Shown one piece after another: positions 1-6,184 of a stretch of DNA of 6,439 bases. Source of the DNA: Bacillota bacterium. Its GTDB lineage: Bacteria; Bacillota; Clostridia; Christensenellales; Aristaeellaceae. Both the position numbers and the translations under genes were made by a program. The stretch lies in contig JAEWTC010000158.1 in NCBI GenBank assembly GCA_023459675.1, positions 1 through 6,439 of the forward strand. The letters run 5' to 3'. The stretch's first letter is position 1, and every line of letters begins with the position of its first letter. Below the pieces are notes generated by a model. It did not search any database and was not told where the DNA came from. It saw only the letters and a list, made by a program, of their open reading frames with translations.

Positions 1-1115
1 AGGAAATGGCCTCCACCGCGTTTTTCACCGCCGTGATCACCGGCGTGCTGATTATGATCTGCGGTTTGGCGTTTCTGCCGCAGTTGGTGGTGCTGCTGGG
101 CTCCACGCCGACCATCGCCCCCTATGCTATGGAATACGCGCGCTATATTCTCTACGCGGTGCCGTGGCTGATTGCAAGCATTGTGCTCAACAACCAGCTG
201 CGCCTGCAAGGCAACGCGATGTTTGCGATGCTGGGGATGCTGGCAGGCGCGATTGTAAACATCGGCCTGGATCCGCTGTTCATTTTCACGCTGAACATGG
301 GCGTGGCGGGTGCCGCTATAGCGACGATGATCAGCCAAATTCTTTCGTTCGTGCTGCTGTTTCTGGGTTCGCGGCGCGGCGATACGCTGCGCATCCGCCT
401 GAAACGCTTCACGCCCAAGGCCGTGTACTACAAGGGCATTCTGCGCGGCGGCGTTCCGGCGCTGTTCCGGCAGAGCATCGGCAGCCTGTCCATTATCTTT
501 CTAAACACCGCCGCCGGGCGGATGGGCGACCCCGTGGTGGCCGCGTTCTCCATCGTGTTCCGTATCCTGATGTTCGTACAGATGATCGTGATCGGCCTGG
601 GGCAGGGCTTCCAGCCCATCTGCGGGTTCAACTACGGCTCCGGCCGCTACGACCGGGTGCGGGAAGCGTTCTGGTATGCCGTCAAGGTATCGTTTATCAT
701 GCTGCTTGCGGGCGCGGTGGCCGCGTTCATCTTCGCGCCGCAGCTGATGGAGCTGTTTTTGAAGGGGTATCCCGAGGTGACGGAAATCGGAAGCCTGTCG
801 CTTCGGCTACAGACGATCACGCTGCCGTTTTTCTCGTTTCTGCTCATGGCGAGCATGCTGCTGCAGACGATCGGCTACGTGCGGGACGCGTCCATACTGG
901 CGGTGGCGCGGCAGGGCATGTTCCTGATCCCGGCGCTTTTCATACTCCCCCACTTTTTCGGGCTTTTGGGGCTGCAGCTGGCGCAACCGATCGCGGACTT
1001 ATGCGCGGTGGCGCTCAGCGTGCCGATCGGCCTGCGCGTGCTGAAAAGCTTTAAACAAAAGGAGGCGCGGCCCGCCCAACCCGGCGAGGCCGTACAGGCG
1101 GATGTTACGGTATGA
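1..1115 (+). CDS. MATE family efflux transporter (MepA-like), 5' partial
   Basis: This is a multidrug and toxic compound extrusion (MATE) protein, an inner-membrane antiporter that expels organic cations or drugs using a Na+ or H+ gradient. The reading frame is open to the left edge, so the Met at base 6 is probably internal. About 370 residues are visible against a usual 450, so roughly the first two membrane helices lie outside the window. Counting from that Met, family signatures are NIGLDPLFIF (85-94), the following GVAGAAIAT stretch, and GFQPICGFNYG (201-211), which links helices in the second half. Long hydrophobic segments alternate with short basic loops (for example RLKRF near 131-135). 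The tail after the last helix is short and polar and ends in a Val-rich stop region. The last 14 bases overlap the next gene, which suggests co-transcription. Family is sure; the substrate cannot be read from the sequence. Confidence 0.93.
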   Translation, partial: EMASTAFFTAVITGVLIMICGLAFLPQLVVLLGSTPTIAPYAMEYARYILYAVPWLIASIVLNNQLRLQGNAMFAMLGMLAGAIVNIGLDPLFIFTLNMGVAGAAIATMISQILSFVLLFLGSRRGDTLRIRLKRFTPKAVYYKGILRGGVPALFRQSIGSLSIIFLNTAAGRMGDPVVAAFSIVFRILMFVQMIVIGLGQGFQPICGFNYGSGRYDRVREAFWYAVKVSFIMLLAGAVAAFIFAPQLMELFLKGYPEVTEIGSLSLRLQTITLPFFSFLLMASMLLQTIGYVRDASILAVARQGMFLIPALFILPHFFGLLGLQLAQPIADLCAVALSVPIGLRVLKSFKQKEARPAQPGEAVQADVTV

Positions 1116-1755
1116 CGCGGTGTTATTCGACATGGACGGTACGCTTCTGGATACGCTGGAAGACATTACCGCCGCTTTGAACCTGGCCCTGCAGGAAAAC
1201 GGGTATCCGACGCACACCAAGGCGCAGGTCGCAACCTATATCGGCAGCGGTTCCCTGCAGCTGATTGAGCGCGCGCTGCCCAGGCATACCGCCGCCGGAG
1301 AGGTGTTGCGCATCCGGGCTTTGTACCAGCAGGCCTACGACCGCAACCAGGATTTCAGCACGCGCCCCTTTCCGGGCGTCCTGCCGATGCTTACGGCGCT
1401 GGACGAGGCGGGGCTTGCGCTTGGGATCATCTCCAACAAGGGCGCGGCCAACGTGCAAAAGCTTGCAAAGGAGCATTTCGGCAGCCTGTTCCACGCCGTT
1501 TTCGGCGCGCAGGACCAAACGCCCATCAAGCCCGCGCCCGATATGCTGCTTGCCGCCATGCGGCAGCTTCAAGCGGAACCGGAACGGACGCTGTACATCG
1601 GCGACGCGCCTGTGGATTTTGAGGCCGCGCAGAACGCGGGGCTGGACTGCATTCTGGTGCGCTGGGGCTACGGAGACCCTAAGGCGCTGTCCCTGCTTTC
1701 CCCGCGCTTCTATGCAGATGATCCGGCGGAGCTGCCGATGCTGATTTTCGGGTAA
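1102..1755 (+). CDS. HAD-superfamily hydrolase, phosphoglycolate phosphatase-like
   Basis: The 217-residue protein is a cytoplasmic Mg2+-dependent phosphatase of the haloacid dehalogenase superfamily. All four motifs are present: motif I FDMDGTLLDT with nucleophile Asp10 and acid/base Asp12; motif II ending in Ser111-Asn112-Lys113; motif III Lys143 in PIKPAPDM; and motif IV GDAPVDFEAA with Asp168 and Asp172. Residues of about 17-85 form a helical C1-type cap, as in Gph (phosphoglycolate phosphatase) and related PpaX or beta-phosphoglucomutase-like enzymes. The late NAGLDCILVRWGYG stretch also fits the Gph group. Length is normal. The start at 1102 lies inside the end of the MATE gene, with only a weak GGCGAGG (1083-1089) ahead; a better AAAAGGAGG at 1057-1065 is about 36 bases away and has no start codon near it, so translation is probably coupled to the upstream gene. 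Substrate is unproven: HAD families are broad, and nucleotide or sugar phosphates are alternatives to phosphoglycolate. Confidence 0.9.
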   Translation: MLRYDAVLFDMDGTLLDTLEDITAALNLALQENGYPTHTKAQVATYIGSGSLQLIERALPRHTAAGEVLRIRALYQQAYDRNQDFSTRPFPGVLPMLTALDEAGLALGIISNKGAANVQKLAKEHFGSLFHAVFGAQDQTPIKPAPDMLLAAMRQLQAEPERTLYIGDAPVDFEAAQNAGLDCILVRWGYGDPKALSLLSPRFYADDPAELPMLIFG

Positions 1756-1903
1756 CCCGGCTGTTGCCCGCGGGTTCCCCGTACCGTTCGATCCGCGCCG
1801 GTTGCTAGGCGGCAGCGCGCTTTCCCCGGCGAAACCCCCTGACCGCCTCCCGAAATTCCGCAACTCTGCCAACGAAACGCAAACCGCCCCACCGACCAGA
1901 TAC

Positions 1904-1909
1904 AGGAGG
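1904..1909 (+). promoter_or_regulatory. Strong Shine-Dalgarno fixing the GTG start of yfbR
   Basis: AGGAGG lies 7 bases before the GTG at 1917, an ideal spacing. It supports the GTG start over the out-of-frame ATG at 1910-1912, which touches the site with no spacer. Confidence 0.8.
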
Positions 1910-1916
1910 ATGCGCC

Positions 1917-2498
1917 GTGAATTCATTTTTCGCCTATCTGAACCGCCTTAAGCTCATCCAGCGCTGGGGGCTGATGCGAAACGCCATTCCCGAGAACGAC
2001 ATGGAGCACAGCATGCAGTGCGCGCTGATCGCCCATGCGTTGGCGGTGCTCGCCAAAACCCGGTACGACCGCGCCGTGGACCCGCAGACCGCGGCCACGC
2101 TCGCTCTATACCACGACGCAAGCGAGGTGCTGACCGGCGACCTGCCCACGCCCGTAAAATACAAAAATACCGAGATCAAGAAGGCTTACAAGACCATCGA
2201 ATATCTGGCCAGCGAGCAGCTCTACCATATGCTGCCCGACGATCTCCGCCCCGCCTACAGCCCCTACCTGCTTCCAAACCGCGAGAGCTACGAATGGAAG
2301 CTGGTGAAGGCTGCCGACCGCATCTGCGCCTACATCAAATGCGTGGAGGAAAAGAAGGCCGGCAACCGCGAGTTCTTGAACGCGCAGACCGCCATAGCGG
2401 ACAGCATCGCCGAGCTTGACCTGCCCGAGGTGAAGGATTTCATGCAGGAGTTCGCCCCCGCGTACGAGCTTTCGCTGGACGAGCTGAGCAAGCTGTAA
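1917..2498 (+). CDS. yfbR: 5'-deoxynucleotidase, YfbR family (HD domain)
   Basis: The 193-residue protein matches E. coli YfbR (199 residues) along its length. That enzyme is a cytoplasmic metal-dependent HD-domain phosphatase that removes the 5'-phosphate from deoxyribonucleoside monophosphates such as dAMP, and so takes part in dNTP pool control. Visible hallmarks are FFAYLNRLKLIQRW (4-17) with the Arg16-Trp17 pair, metal ligand His31 in MEHS, the HD pair His66-Asp67 in the block YHDASEVLTGDLPTPVKY (65-82), and Asp134 in KAADRICAYIKC, the fourth metal ligand. Asp75 in GDLPTP is also kept. The C-terminal FMQEFAPAYELSLDE resembles the E. coli end. The start is a GTG placed 7 bases after AGGAGG, and the first residues align with the E. 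coli start. A 161-base spacer separates it from the phosphatase gene; no convincing promoter is seen there, so it may be the last gene of the plus-strand unit. It ends before the terminator at 2549. Confidence 0.93.
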   Translation: MNSFFAYLNRLKLIQRWGLMRNAIPENDMEHSMQCALIAHALAVLAKTRYDRAVDPQTAATLALYHDASEVLTGDLPTPVKYKNTEIKKAYKTIEYLASEQLYHMLPDDLRPAYSPYLLPNRESYEWKLVKAADRICAYIKCVEEKKAGNREFLNAQTAIADSIAELDLPEVKDFMQEFAPAYELSLDELSKL

Positions 2499-2548
2499 GA
2501 AGCCCGGCGCTCATCACGGGCTCGACCGGACAAACGAATAGCATCAAG

Positions 2549-2578
2549 AAAAACGGCCGCGTCAGCGCGGCCGTTTTT
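2549..2578. terminator. Bidirectional rho-independent terminator between convergent genes
   Basis: A perfect inverted repeat: AAAAACGGCCGCG (2549-2561), loop TCAG (2562-2565), then CGCGGCCGTTTTT (2566-2578). The GC-rich 8-bp core is flanked by five A's and five T's, so either strand yields a hairpin followed by a U tract. It lies 50 bases after the yfbR stop and 33 bases after the mreB-like stop and should serve both transcription units. Confidence 0.92.
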
Positions 2579-2611
2579 CGTTTGTTTGATACACAGGGGG
2601 GTCCAACGAAA

Positions 2612-3640
2612 TTATCTGCCGAAGATCCTCCGGTGCCCAGAGTCCAGCAGGCGGCCGAGATCGGCGCTGTTTTCCAGCACCTTGGCGCAGCCGATGACGA
2701 CGTTCTTCTGCGGTTCCTCCGCCGTGGTGCAGGGGATGTTCAGGGCTTCGCTCACGGCTTCGCACAGGCCGAACAGCTCCGCGCCGCCGCCAGTGAACAT
2801 GATGCCGTAATCGAAAATATCGGCCGCAAGCTCCGCCGGGGTGTGCTCCAGCACGCCGTGAATGCTTTCGATGAGCTGTTGCAGCGGCTCGTGGATGGCC
2901 TCGATGACGTCGTCCGAAGTGACGCGCATGGTTTTGGGAAGGCCGGTGATCAGGTTTCGCCCGGTGACCTCCATGTACAATTGCTCGGTGCGCGGAATGG
3001 CGGAGCCGATGTTGCGTTTGAGTTCCTCCGCCGTCAGCTCCCCGATCAGCAGGTTATGCTTGCGGCGCAGATGGCGGATAATGCCGTCGTTAAACTTATC
3101 GCCGCCGATTTTCACGCAGTCCCCCACCACGGTTTTGCCAAGGGACAGCACCGCGATATCGCTGACGCCCGCGGAAATATCCACGATCATGGAGCCGTAG
3201 GCCTCGTCGATGGGCAGGCCCGCGCCTAGCGCGGCCGCAAGAGTGCGGTCCAAAAGCTGGGTGCGGCGCATGCCGGCGTCAAGCATCGTGGAGATAATCG
3301 AGCGTTTTTCCATTTCATTCACGCCCGTGGGCAGCGCCATGATGGCGCGGGGGCGCACAAAAATGCGCTTGCCGATCACCTTCATCACGAAACCCTTGAG
3401 CATGATGCTGACCAGCTCGTAATCGGAAATCGTACCCTCGCGCAGCGGGCGGAGCGCCAGTATGTTGCCGGGCGTGCGCCCGATCATCCTGGCGGCGTCG
3501 CTGCCAAAGGCGATCACATCGTGGGTGTCGCGGTCGATGGCGATCACCGTAGGCTCGCGAAGCACGATGCCCTTGCCCTTCATATAGATCATAATGGTAC
3601 TCGTACCCAGATCAATGGCTAAATCGCTGACGCTTGCCAT
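2612..3640 (-). CDS. mreB: MreB/Mbl-family actin-like rod-shape protein with altered catalytic residues
   Basis: The 342-residue protein (usual for MreB) belongs to the bacterial actin family, whose membrane-bound filaments guide the lateral cell-wall synthesis machinery. Clear signatures are phosphate-1 IDLGTST (9-15), KGKGIVLREPTVIAID (21-36), GRTPGNI (54-60), RPR (96-98), GLPIDEAYGSMIVD (141-154), TAEELKRNIGSA (203-214) and the adenosine motif TGGGAELFG (283-291). The start at Met1 places the DLGT motif at the normal distance. Unusual: the phosphate-2 loop reads DISAGVS (154-160) where MreB has DIGGGTT, and the LIEEPMAAA segment reads LLDRTLAAA (129-137). By alignment on Asp154, the Glu and Thr regarded as positioning the attacking water become Arg132 and Val159. 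It is therefore probably a divergent paralogue that binds nucleotide but may not hydrolyse it well; that is inference. It is the last gene of the ecf-truA operon, preceded by a 13-codon ORF and with a weak, distant ribosome site of its own. Confidence 0.9.
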   Translation of the reverse strand: MASVSDLAIDLGTSTIMIYMKGKGIVLREPTVIAIDRDTHDVIAFGSDAARMIGRTPGNILALRPLREGTISDYELVSIMLKGFVMKVIGKRIFVRPRAIMALPTGVNEMEKRSIISTMLDAGMRRTQLLDRTLAAALGAGLPIDEAYGSMIVDISAGVSDIAVLSLGKTVVGDCVKIGGDKFNDGIIRHLRRKHNLLIGELTAEELKRNIGSAIPRTEQLYMEVTGRNLITGLPKTMRVTSDDVIEAIHEPLQQLIESIHGVLEHTPAELAADIFDYGIMFTGGGAELFGLCEAVSEALNIPCTTAEEPQKNVVIGCAKVLENSADLGRLLDSGHRRIFGR

Positions 3641-3643
3641 GCT

Positions 3644-3685
3644 TTATGCAACACCCCCTTCCTGCGAAATTTCGGCAACTTTCAT
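3644..3685 (-). CDS. Possible 13-codon leader ORF between truA and mreB
   Basis: The ATG at 3685 overlaps the truA stop as ATGA. The ORF encodes MKVAEISQEGGVA and ends in TAA (3644-3646), three bases before the mreB ATG and in the same frame as mreB. AAGGAG at 3691-3696, spaced 5 bases, is the best ribosome site in this junction. I do not recognise the peptide. The likeliest role, if any, is to carry ribosomes from truA to mreB by termination and reinitiation. It could also be a chance reading frame. Confidence 0.35.
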   Translation of the reverse strand: MKVAEISQEGGVA

Positions 3686-4509
3686 GAAAACTCCTTCTCG
3701 AGGGCGCCCCCGCCCGCGGGCGGATACAGCACGCGGGTCAGCTCCAGGCCGCAGGCGGGCGCCGTGGGGCCGAGGCACAGGCGGTCTCCCGTGGCGACGG
3801 CTTTCTGAAATGCATCGCCCGGCAGCTTCCCCTTGCCGATCTCCAGCATCGTGCCCGCGATGATGCGCACCATGTTGTATAAAAACGAGTTGCCCTGGAT
3901 CACAAGCGTCAGCCGCTTGTCCTCCTGCGTGAGGGATACGCGGGTTACGGTGCGCACGGTGGTTTTCGCCGTGCCGCCCATCGCCTGAAAGGCGGCGAAA
4001 TCGTGCGTGCCGGTCAGCGTGTTCAGCGCTTCTTCCATGGCGGGCACGTTCAGCTTCACGGGCACGTGCGCCATATAATTGCGGTACAGGGCGCTTGGGT
4101 GCGGGGCGTTGTGCACGCGGTAGGTGTAAATTTTCCCGATCGCGTCGAACCGGGCATGGAAAAAGGGTTCCACGTCCCGCCCCTCCAACACCTTGATATC
4201 GGGGGGCAGCTGGGTGTTTAACGCAAAGGGAAAGCGGTCCGCCGGGATGGACGCGCGCGTATCGAAATGCGCGCACTGGCCCAGCGCGTGCACGCCCGCG
4301 TCGGTGCGGCTAGCGCCGGTCACGGGCGTGTGTACTCCCGTCAGCGTCCGCAGGGCTTCCTCCAGCCGCTGCTGTACGGCGACGCCGTTTAGCTGGCGCT
4401 GCCAGCCCACGTAGGCGGTGCCGTCGTAGCTTACGGTCAGCAGCACGCGGCGCATGCCGCTTTGGGCGATGAGCCCTTCGCGCACGTAGGGGGCGGTTTC
4501 TACAAACAT
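3682..4509 (-). CDS. truA: tRNA pseudouridine synthase A (TruA)
   Basis: TruA isomerises uridines 38, 39 and 40 in the anticodon arm of many tRNAs to pseudouridine, in the cytoplasm. The catalytic aspartate is Asp70 in GASRTDAGVHALGQ (65-78). Other family blocks are VSYDGTAYVGWQRQ (26-39), KIYTYRV (126-132) with the stacking Tyr128, GTHDFAAF (167-174), FLYNMVRIIAGTMLEIG (209-225) and APACGLELTRVLY (250-262). The full length is 275 residues against about 245-265 for most homologues. The homology begins near Met19 (MRRVLLTVSYDG), but the first ATG has an ideal GGAGGG (minus strand of 4518-4523) with 8-base spacing, while Met19 has only a GAAGGG 18 bases away. I therefore take the first ATG, which gives an 18-residue N-terminal extension. 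It follows ecfT by 15 bases, and its stop overlaps the ATG of the small ORF ahead of mreB. Confidence 0.95.
   Translation of the reverse strand: MFVETAPYVREGLIAQSGMRRVLLTVSYDGTAYVGWQRQLNGVAVQQRLEEALRTLTGVHTPVTGASRTDAGVHALGQCAHFDTRASIPADRFPFALNTQLPPDIKVLEGRDVEPFFHARFDAIGKIYTYRVHNAPHPSALYRNYMAHVPVKLNVPAMEEALNTLTGTHDFAAFQAMGGTAKTTVRTVTRVSLTQEDKRLTLVIQGNSFLYNMVRIIAGTMLEIGKGKLPGDAFQKAVATGDRLCLGPTAPACGLELTRVLYPPAGGGALEKEFS
3691..3696 (-). promoter_or_regulatory. Shine-Dalgarno inside the end of truA
   Basis: On the minus strand this reads AAGGAG, five bases before the ATG of the 13-codon ORF at 3685. It lies within the final codons of truA (Glu-Lys-Glu). The mreB-like gene itself has only a G-run (GGAAGGGGG, minus strand of 3654-3662), whose nearest end is 13 bases from its ATG. 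Confidence 0.55.
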
Positions 4510-4517
4510 TGCCCTAT

Positions 4518-4523
4518 CCCTCC
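4518..4523 (-). promoter_or_regulatory. Shine-Dalgarno deciding the truA start
   Basis: On the minus strand this reads GGAGGG, 8 bases before the ATG at 4509. It lies just after the ecfT stop codon (4525-4527). It favours the longer TruA over an internal start at 4455. Confidence 0.75.
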
Positions 4524-4524
4524 G

Positions 4525-5328
4525 CTAGAACAGGAGGTTGCAGGCGATCAGCAGGCCGAGCATGCCAAAGGAGATCAAAAACGCCTGACCGTCCTCTTTG
4601 GTGTAGCGCAGCACGCGCAGCCGCGTGCGGCCTTCGCCGCCGTGGTAGCAGCGGGCCTCCATGGCCATGGCAAGCTCCCCCGCGCGGCGGAAGGCGCTTA
4701 CGAACAGCGGCACCAGCAGCGGCGTCATCGCCTTGGCGCGCGCCAAAAGGTTTCCGGTTTCGAAATCCGCGCCGCGGGCCTTCTGCGCCTTCATTATCTT
4801 ATCGGTTTCCTCGATCAGGGTCGGGATGAACCGAAGCGCGATCGTCATCATCATCGCCAGCTCGTGCACGGGGAAGCGCAGCTTTTTAAGCGGCGAAAGC
4901 AAAATCTCAATCCCGTCGGAAAGCGCCACGGGCGAGGTGGTGAGCGTAAGCACCGAGGTGCCCAGCACCAGAAAGATCAACCGCAGGGAGAAGTGAACGG
5001 CCAACAGCAGGCCTTCCTGCGTGATGGTGATGAACTTCCACTGCAGCAGCACGGTTTTCCCGCCGGAAAAGAAAATGTTGAGCACGAACGTGAGGATGAG
5101 CAAAAACCGCAGCGGCTTCACGGATTTGAGCAGCTGCCGGAAAGACAGCCCCGAAAGCCGCGCCGTGAGGAACACGTACGCCGCGGGGATTACGTAAAAC
5201 ACAGGCGAGCTGACCGTGAACACCATGGCGATGTACACGATGGTGAGCAAGATTTTCGCGCGCGGGTCCAGCCGGTGTACCACGGTGTTGCCGGGCATGT
5301 ACTGCCCCAGCGTAATATCCTTAAGCAT
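4525..5328 (-). CDS. ecfT: ECF transporter transmembrane (T) component EcfT
   Basis: EcfT is the membrane scaffold of energy-coupling-factor importers. It joins the EcfA1-EcfA2 ATPases to interchangeable substrate-binding S proteins that take up vitamins and metal ions. The 267-residue product begins MLKDITLGQYMPGNTVVHRLD, a typical family start with the conserved HRLDPRAK segment. Hydrophobic helices lie at about 26-57, 73-88, 104-127, 153-170, 200-213 and 248-265. The two cytoplasmic coupling helices carry their Ala-Arg signatures at KARG (183-186) and EARC (224-227), followed by HGGEGRT. A TTG eight codons upstream (5352) is in frame, but the ATG at 5328 aligns with homologues and has AGGGGG (minus strand of 5338-5343) nine bases ahead. 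The start overlaps the end of ecfA2 by 8 bases, so the two are translationally coupled. No S component is in the window, as expected for a shared (group II) ECF module. Confidence 0.94.
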   Translation of the reverse strand: MLKDITLGQYMPGNTVVHRLDPRAKILLTIVYIAMVFTVSSPVFYVIPAAYVFLTARLSGLSFRQLLKSVKPLRFLLILTFVLNIFFSGGKTVLLQWKFITITQEGLLLAVHFSLRLIFLVLGTSVLTLTTSPVALSDGIEILLSPLKKLRFPVHELAMMMTIALRFIPTLIEETDKIMKAQKARGADFETGNLLARAKAMTPLLVPLFVSAFRRAGELAMAMEARCYHGGEGRTRLRVLRYTKEDGQAFLISFGMLGLLIACNLLF

Positions 5329-6184
5329 CGCGGCGCACCCCCTTAAGCGCAAGGATCGCGTCGCGGACCTCTTCCAAAGTATACAGGTCGTCGGGCAGGG
5401 GAAAGCCTTCCGCGATCAGCCGGTGGGTAAGCTCCGCGCCCTGCGGAACGCCCAGGCCGATGCTTTTAAGCTCCTCCGCTCTGCGGAACACCTCGCGCGG
5501 CGTGCCGGTCATCACAAGCGTGCCCTTGCTCATCACCAGCAGGCGGGTGGCAAGCGAGGCGATATCGTCCATATTATGGCTGACCATGATGGTGGTCATG
5601 TTGTTTTCGGTATGGAGCTTTTTGATCATCTGGAGGATGGCACGCCTGCCCGCCGGATCCAGCCCCGCGGTGGGTTCGTCCAAAATCAGCACCTTGGGGC
5701 GCATGGCGAGCACCCCCGCGATGGCCACGCGCCGCATTTGCCCGCCGGAGAGCTCAAACGGCGAGGCCTTGCCCGTGGTTTCGTAATCGATTCCCACCTG
5801 TTCGCAGGCCCAGCGCACGCGCGCCTCCGTTTCCTCCTTGGAGCAGCCGATGTTTTTGGGCCCGAAGGCGATGTCCTTGGCGACCGTTTCCTCAAACAGC
5901 TGGTACTCGGGGTACTGGAACACCAGCCCCACCTGTTTTCGAAGCTCCCGCAGCGCCGCGCCCTTTTCCTTGATGTTGACGCCGTTGACGATGACGCTGC
6001 CCTCGGTGGGCATCAACAGCCCGTTCAGGTGCTGCACGAAGGTGGTTTTCCCCGAGCCCGTATGCCCGAGGATGCCGATAAACTCCCCATCCTCGATGGT
6101 CAGCGACAGATGATGGATGGCAACCGCGGAAAACGGGCTGCCCGGCATGTAGGTGTGCGACAGGTTTTCTACTTGGATAGGCAT
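5321..6184 (-). CDS. ecfA2: ECF transporter ATP-binding protein EcfA2
   Basis: This is the second ATPase of the ECF transporter; with EcfA1 it forms the heterodimer that powers S-component toppling through EcfT. The 287 residues carry a complete ABC set: Walker A GHTGSGKT (40-47), Q-loop Gln90 in VFQYPEYQLFEETV, signature LSGGQ (145-149), Walker B LILDEP (166-171) with catalytic Glu170, D-loop AGLD (173-176) and switch His203 in VSHNMDD. QYPEYQLF and the MPIQVENLSHTY start are typical of EcfA2. The C-terminal domain (about 225-287) resembles the end of the neighbouring ecfA1 product, as expected for paralogues. The frame extends about 79 codons further upstream, but that stretch only shadows ecfA1. 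The chosen ATG has AAGGAG (minus strand of 6193-6198) eight bases ahead. It overlaps ecfA1 by 16 bases and ecfT by 8. Confidence 0.95.
   Translation of the reverse strand: MPIQVENLSHTYMPGSPFSAVAIHHLSLTIEDGEFIGILGHTGSGKTTFVQHLNGLLMPTEGSVIVNGVNIKEKGAALRELRKQVGLVFQYPEYQLFEETVAKDIAFGPKNIGCSKEETEARVRWACEQVGIDYETTGKASPFELSGGQMRRVAIAGVLAMRPKVLILDEPTAGLDPAGRRAILQMIKKLHTENNMTTIMVSHNMDDIASLATRLLVMSKGTLVMTGTPREVFRRAEELKSIGLGVPQGAELTHRLIAEGFPLPDDLYTLEEVRDAILALKGVRRDA
5338..5343 (-). promoter_or_regulatory. Shine-Dalgarno for ecfT within ecfA2
   Basis: On the minus strand this reads AGGGGG, nine bases before the ATG at 5328, inside the last codons of ecfA2. It supports the ATG over the upstream in-frame TTG at 5352. 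Confidence 0.55.

Noticed and set aside
1754..1776. Inverted repeat AACCCG / CGGGTT, with a CCCGCGGG palindrome inside, just after the HAD gene
   Set aside because: The stem is only 6 bp with an 11-base loop and no T tract follows, so I do not call it a terminator. I also see no convincing -35/-10 pair between here and yfbR.
1123..1926. Minus-strand open frame of 267 codons opposite the HAD gene
   Set aside because: It mirrors a gene with all catalytic motifs, its product is rich in Arg, Gly and Gln without any recognisable domain, and long antisense frames are common in GC-rich genes.
1910..1951. ATG at 1910 opening a 13-codon ORF that overlaps the yfbR start
   Set aside because: It directly abuts the AGGAGG with no spacer, so initiation there is unlikely; the GTG at 1917 has ideal spacing and gives the YfbR family start.
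2501..2522. Short hairpin AGCCCG / CGGGCT just after yfbR
   Set aside because: Six-base stem with a 10-base loop and no T tract; the perfect stem-loop at 2549-2578 explains termination.
2582..3229. Plus-strand open frame of 215 codons opposite the mreB-like gene
   Set aside because: It runs from the terminator region into the antisense of a clear MreB-family gene and shows no domain of its own.
4462..5346. Plus-strand open frame of 294 codons opposite ecfT
   Set aside because: Its product is a low-complexity run of His, Gln, Arg and Lys, the expected mirror of a hydrophobic membrane protein gene in GC-rich DNA.
4525..5352. EcfT starting at the TTG at 5352
   Set aside because: The eight extra residues (MRLRGCAA) do not match family starts, and the ATG at 5328 has its own ribosome site.
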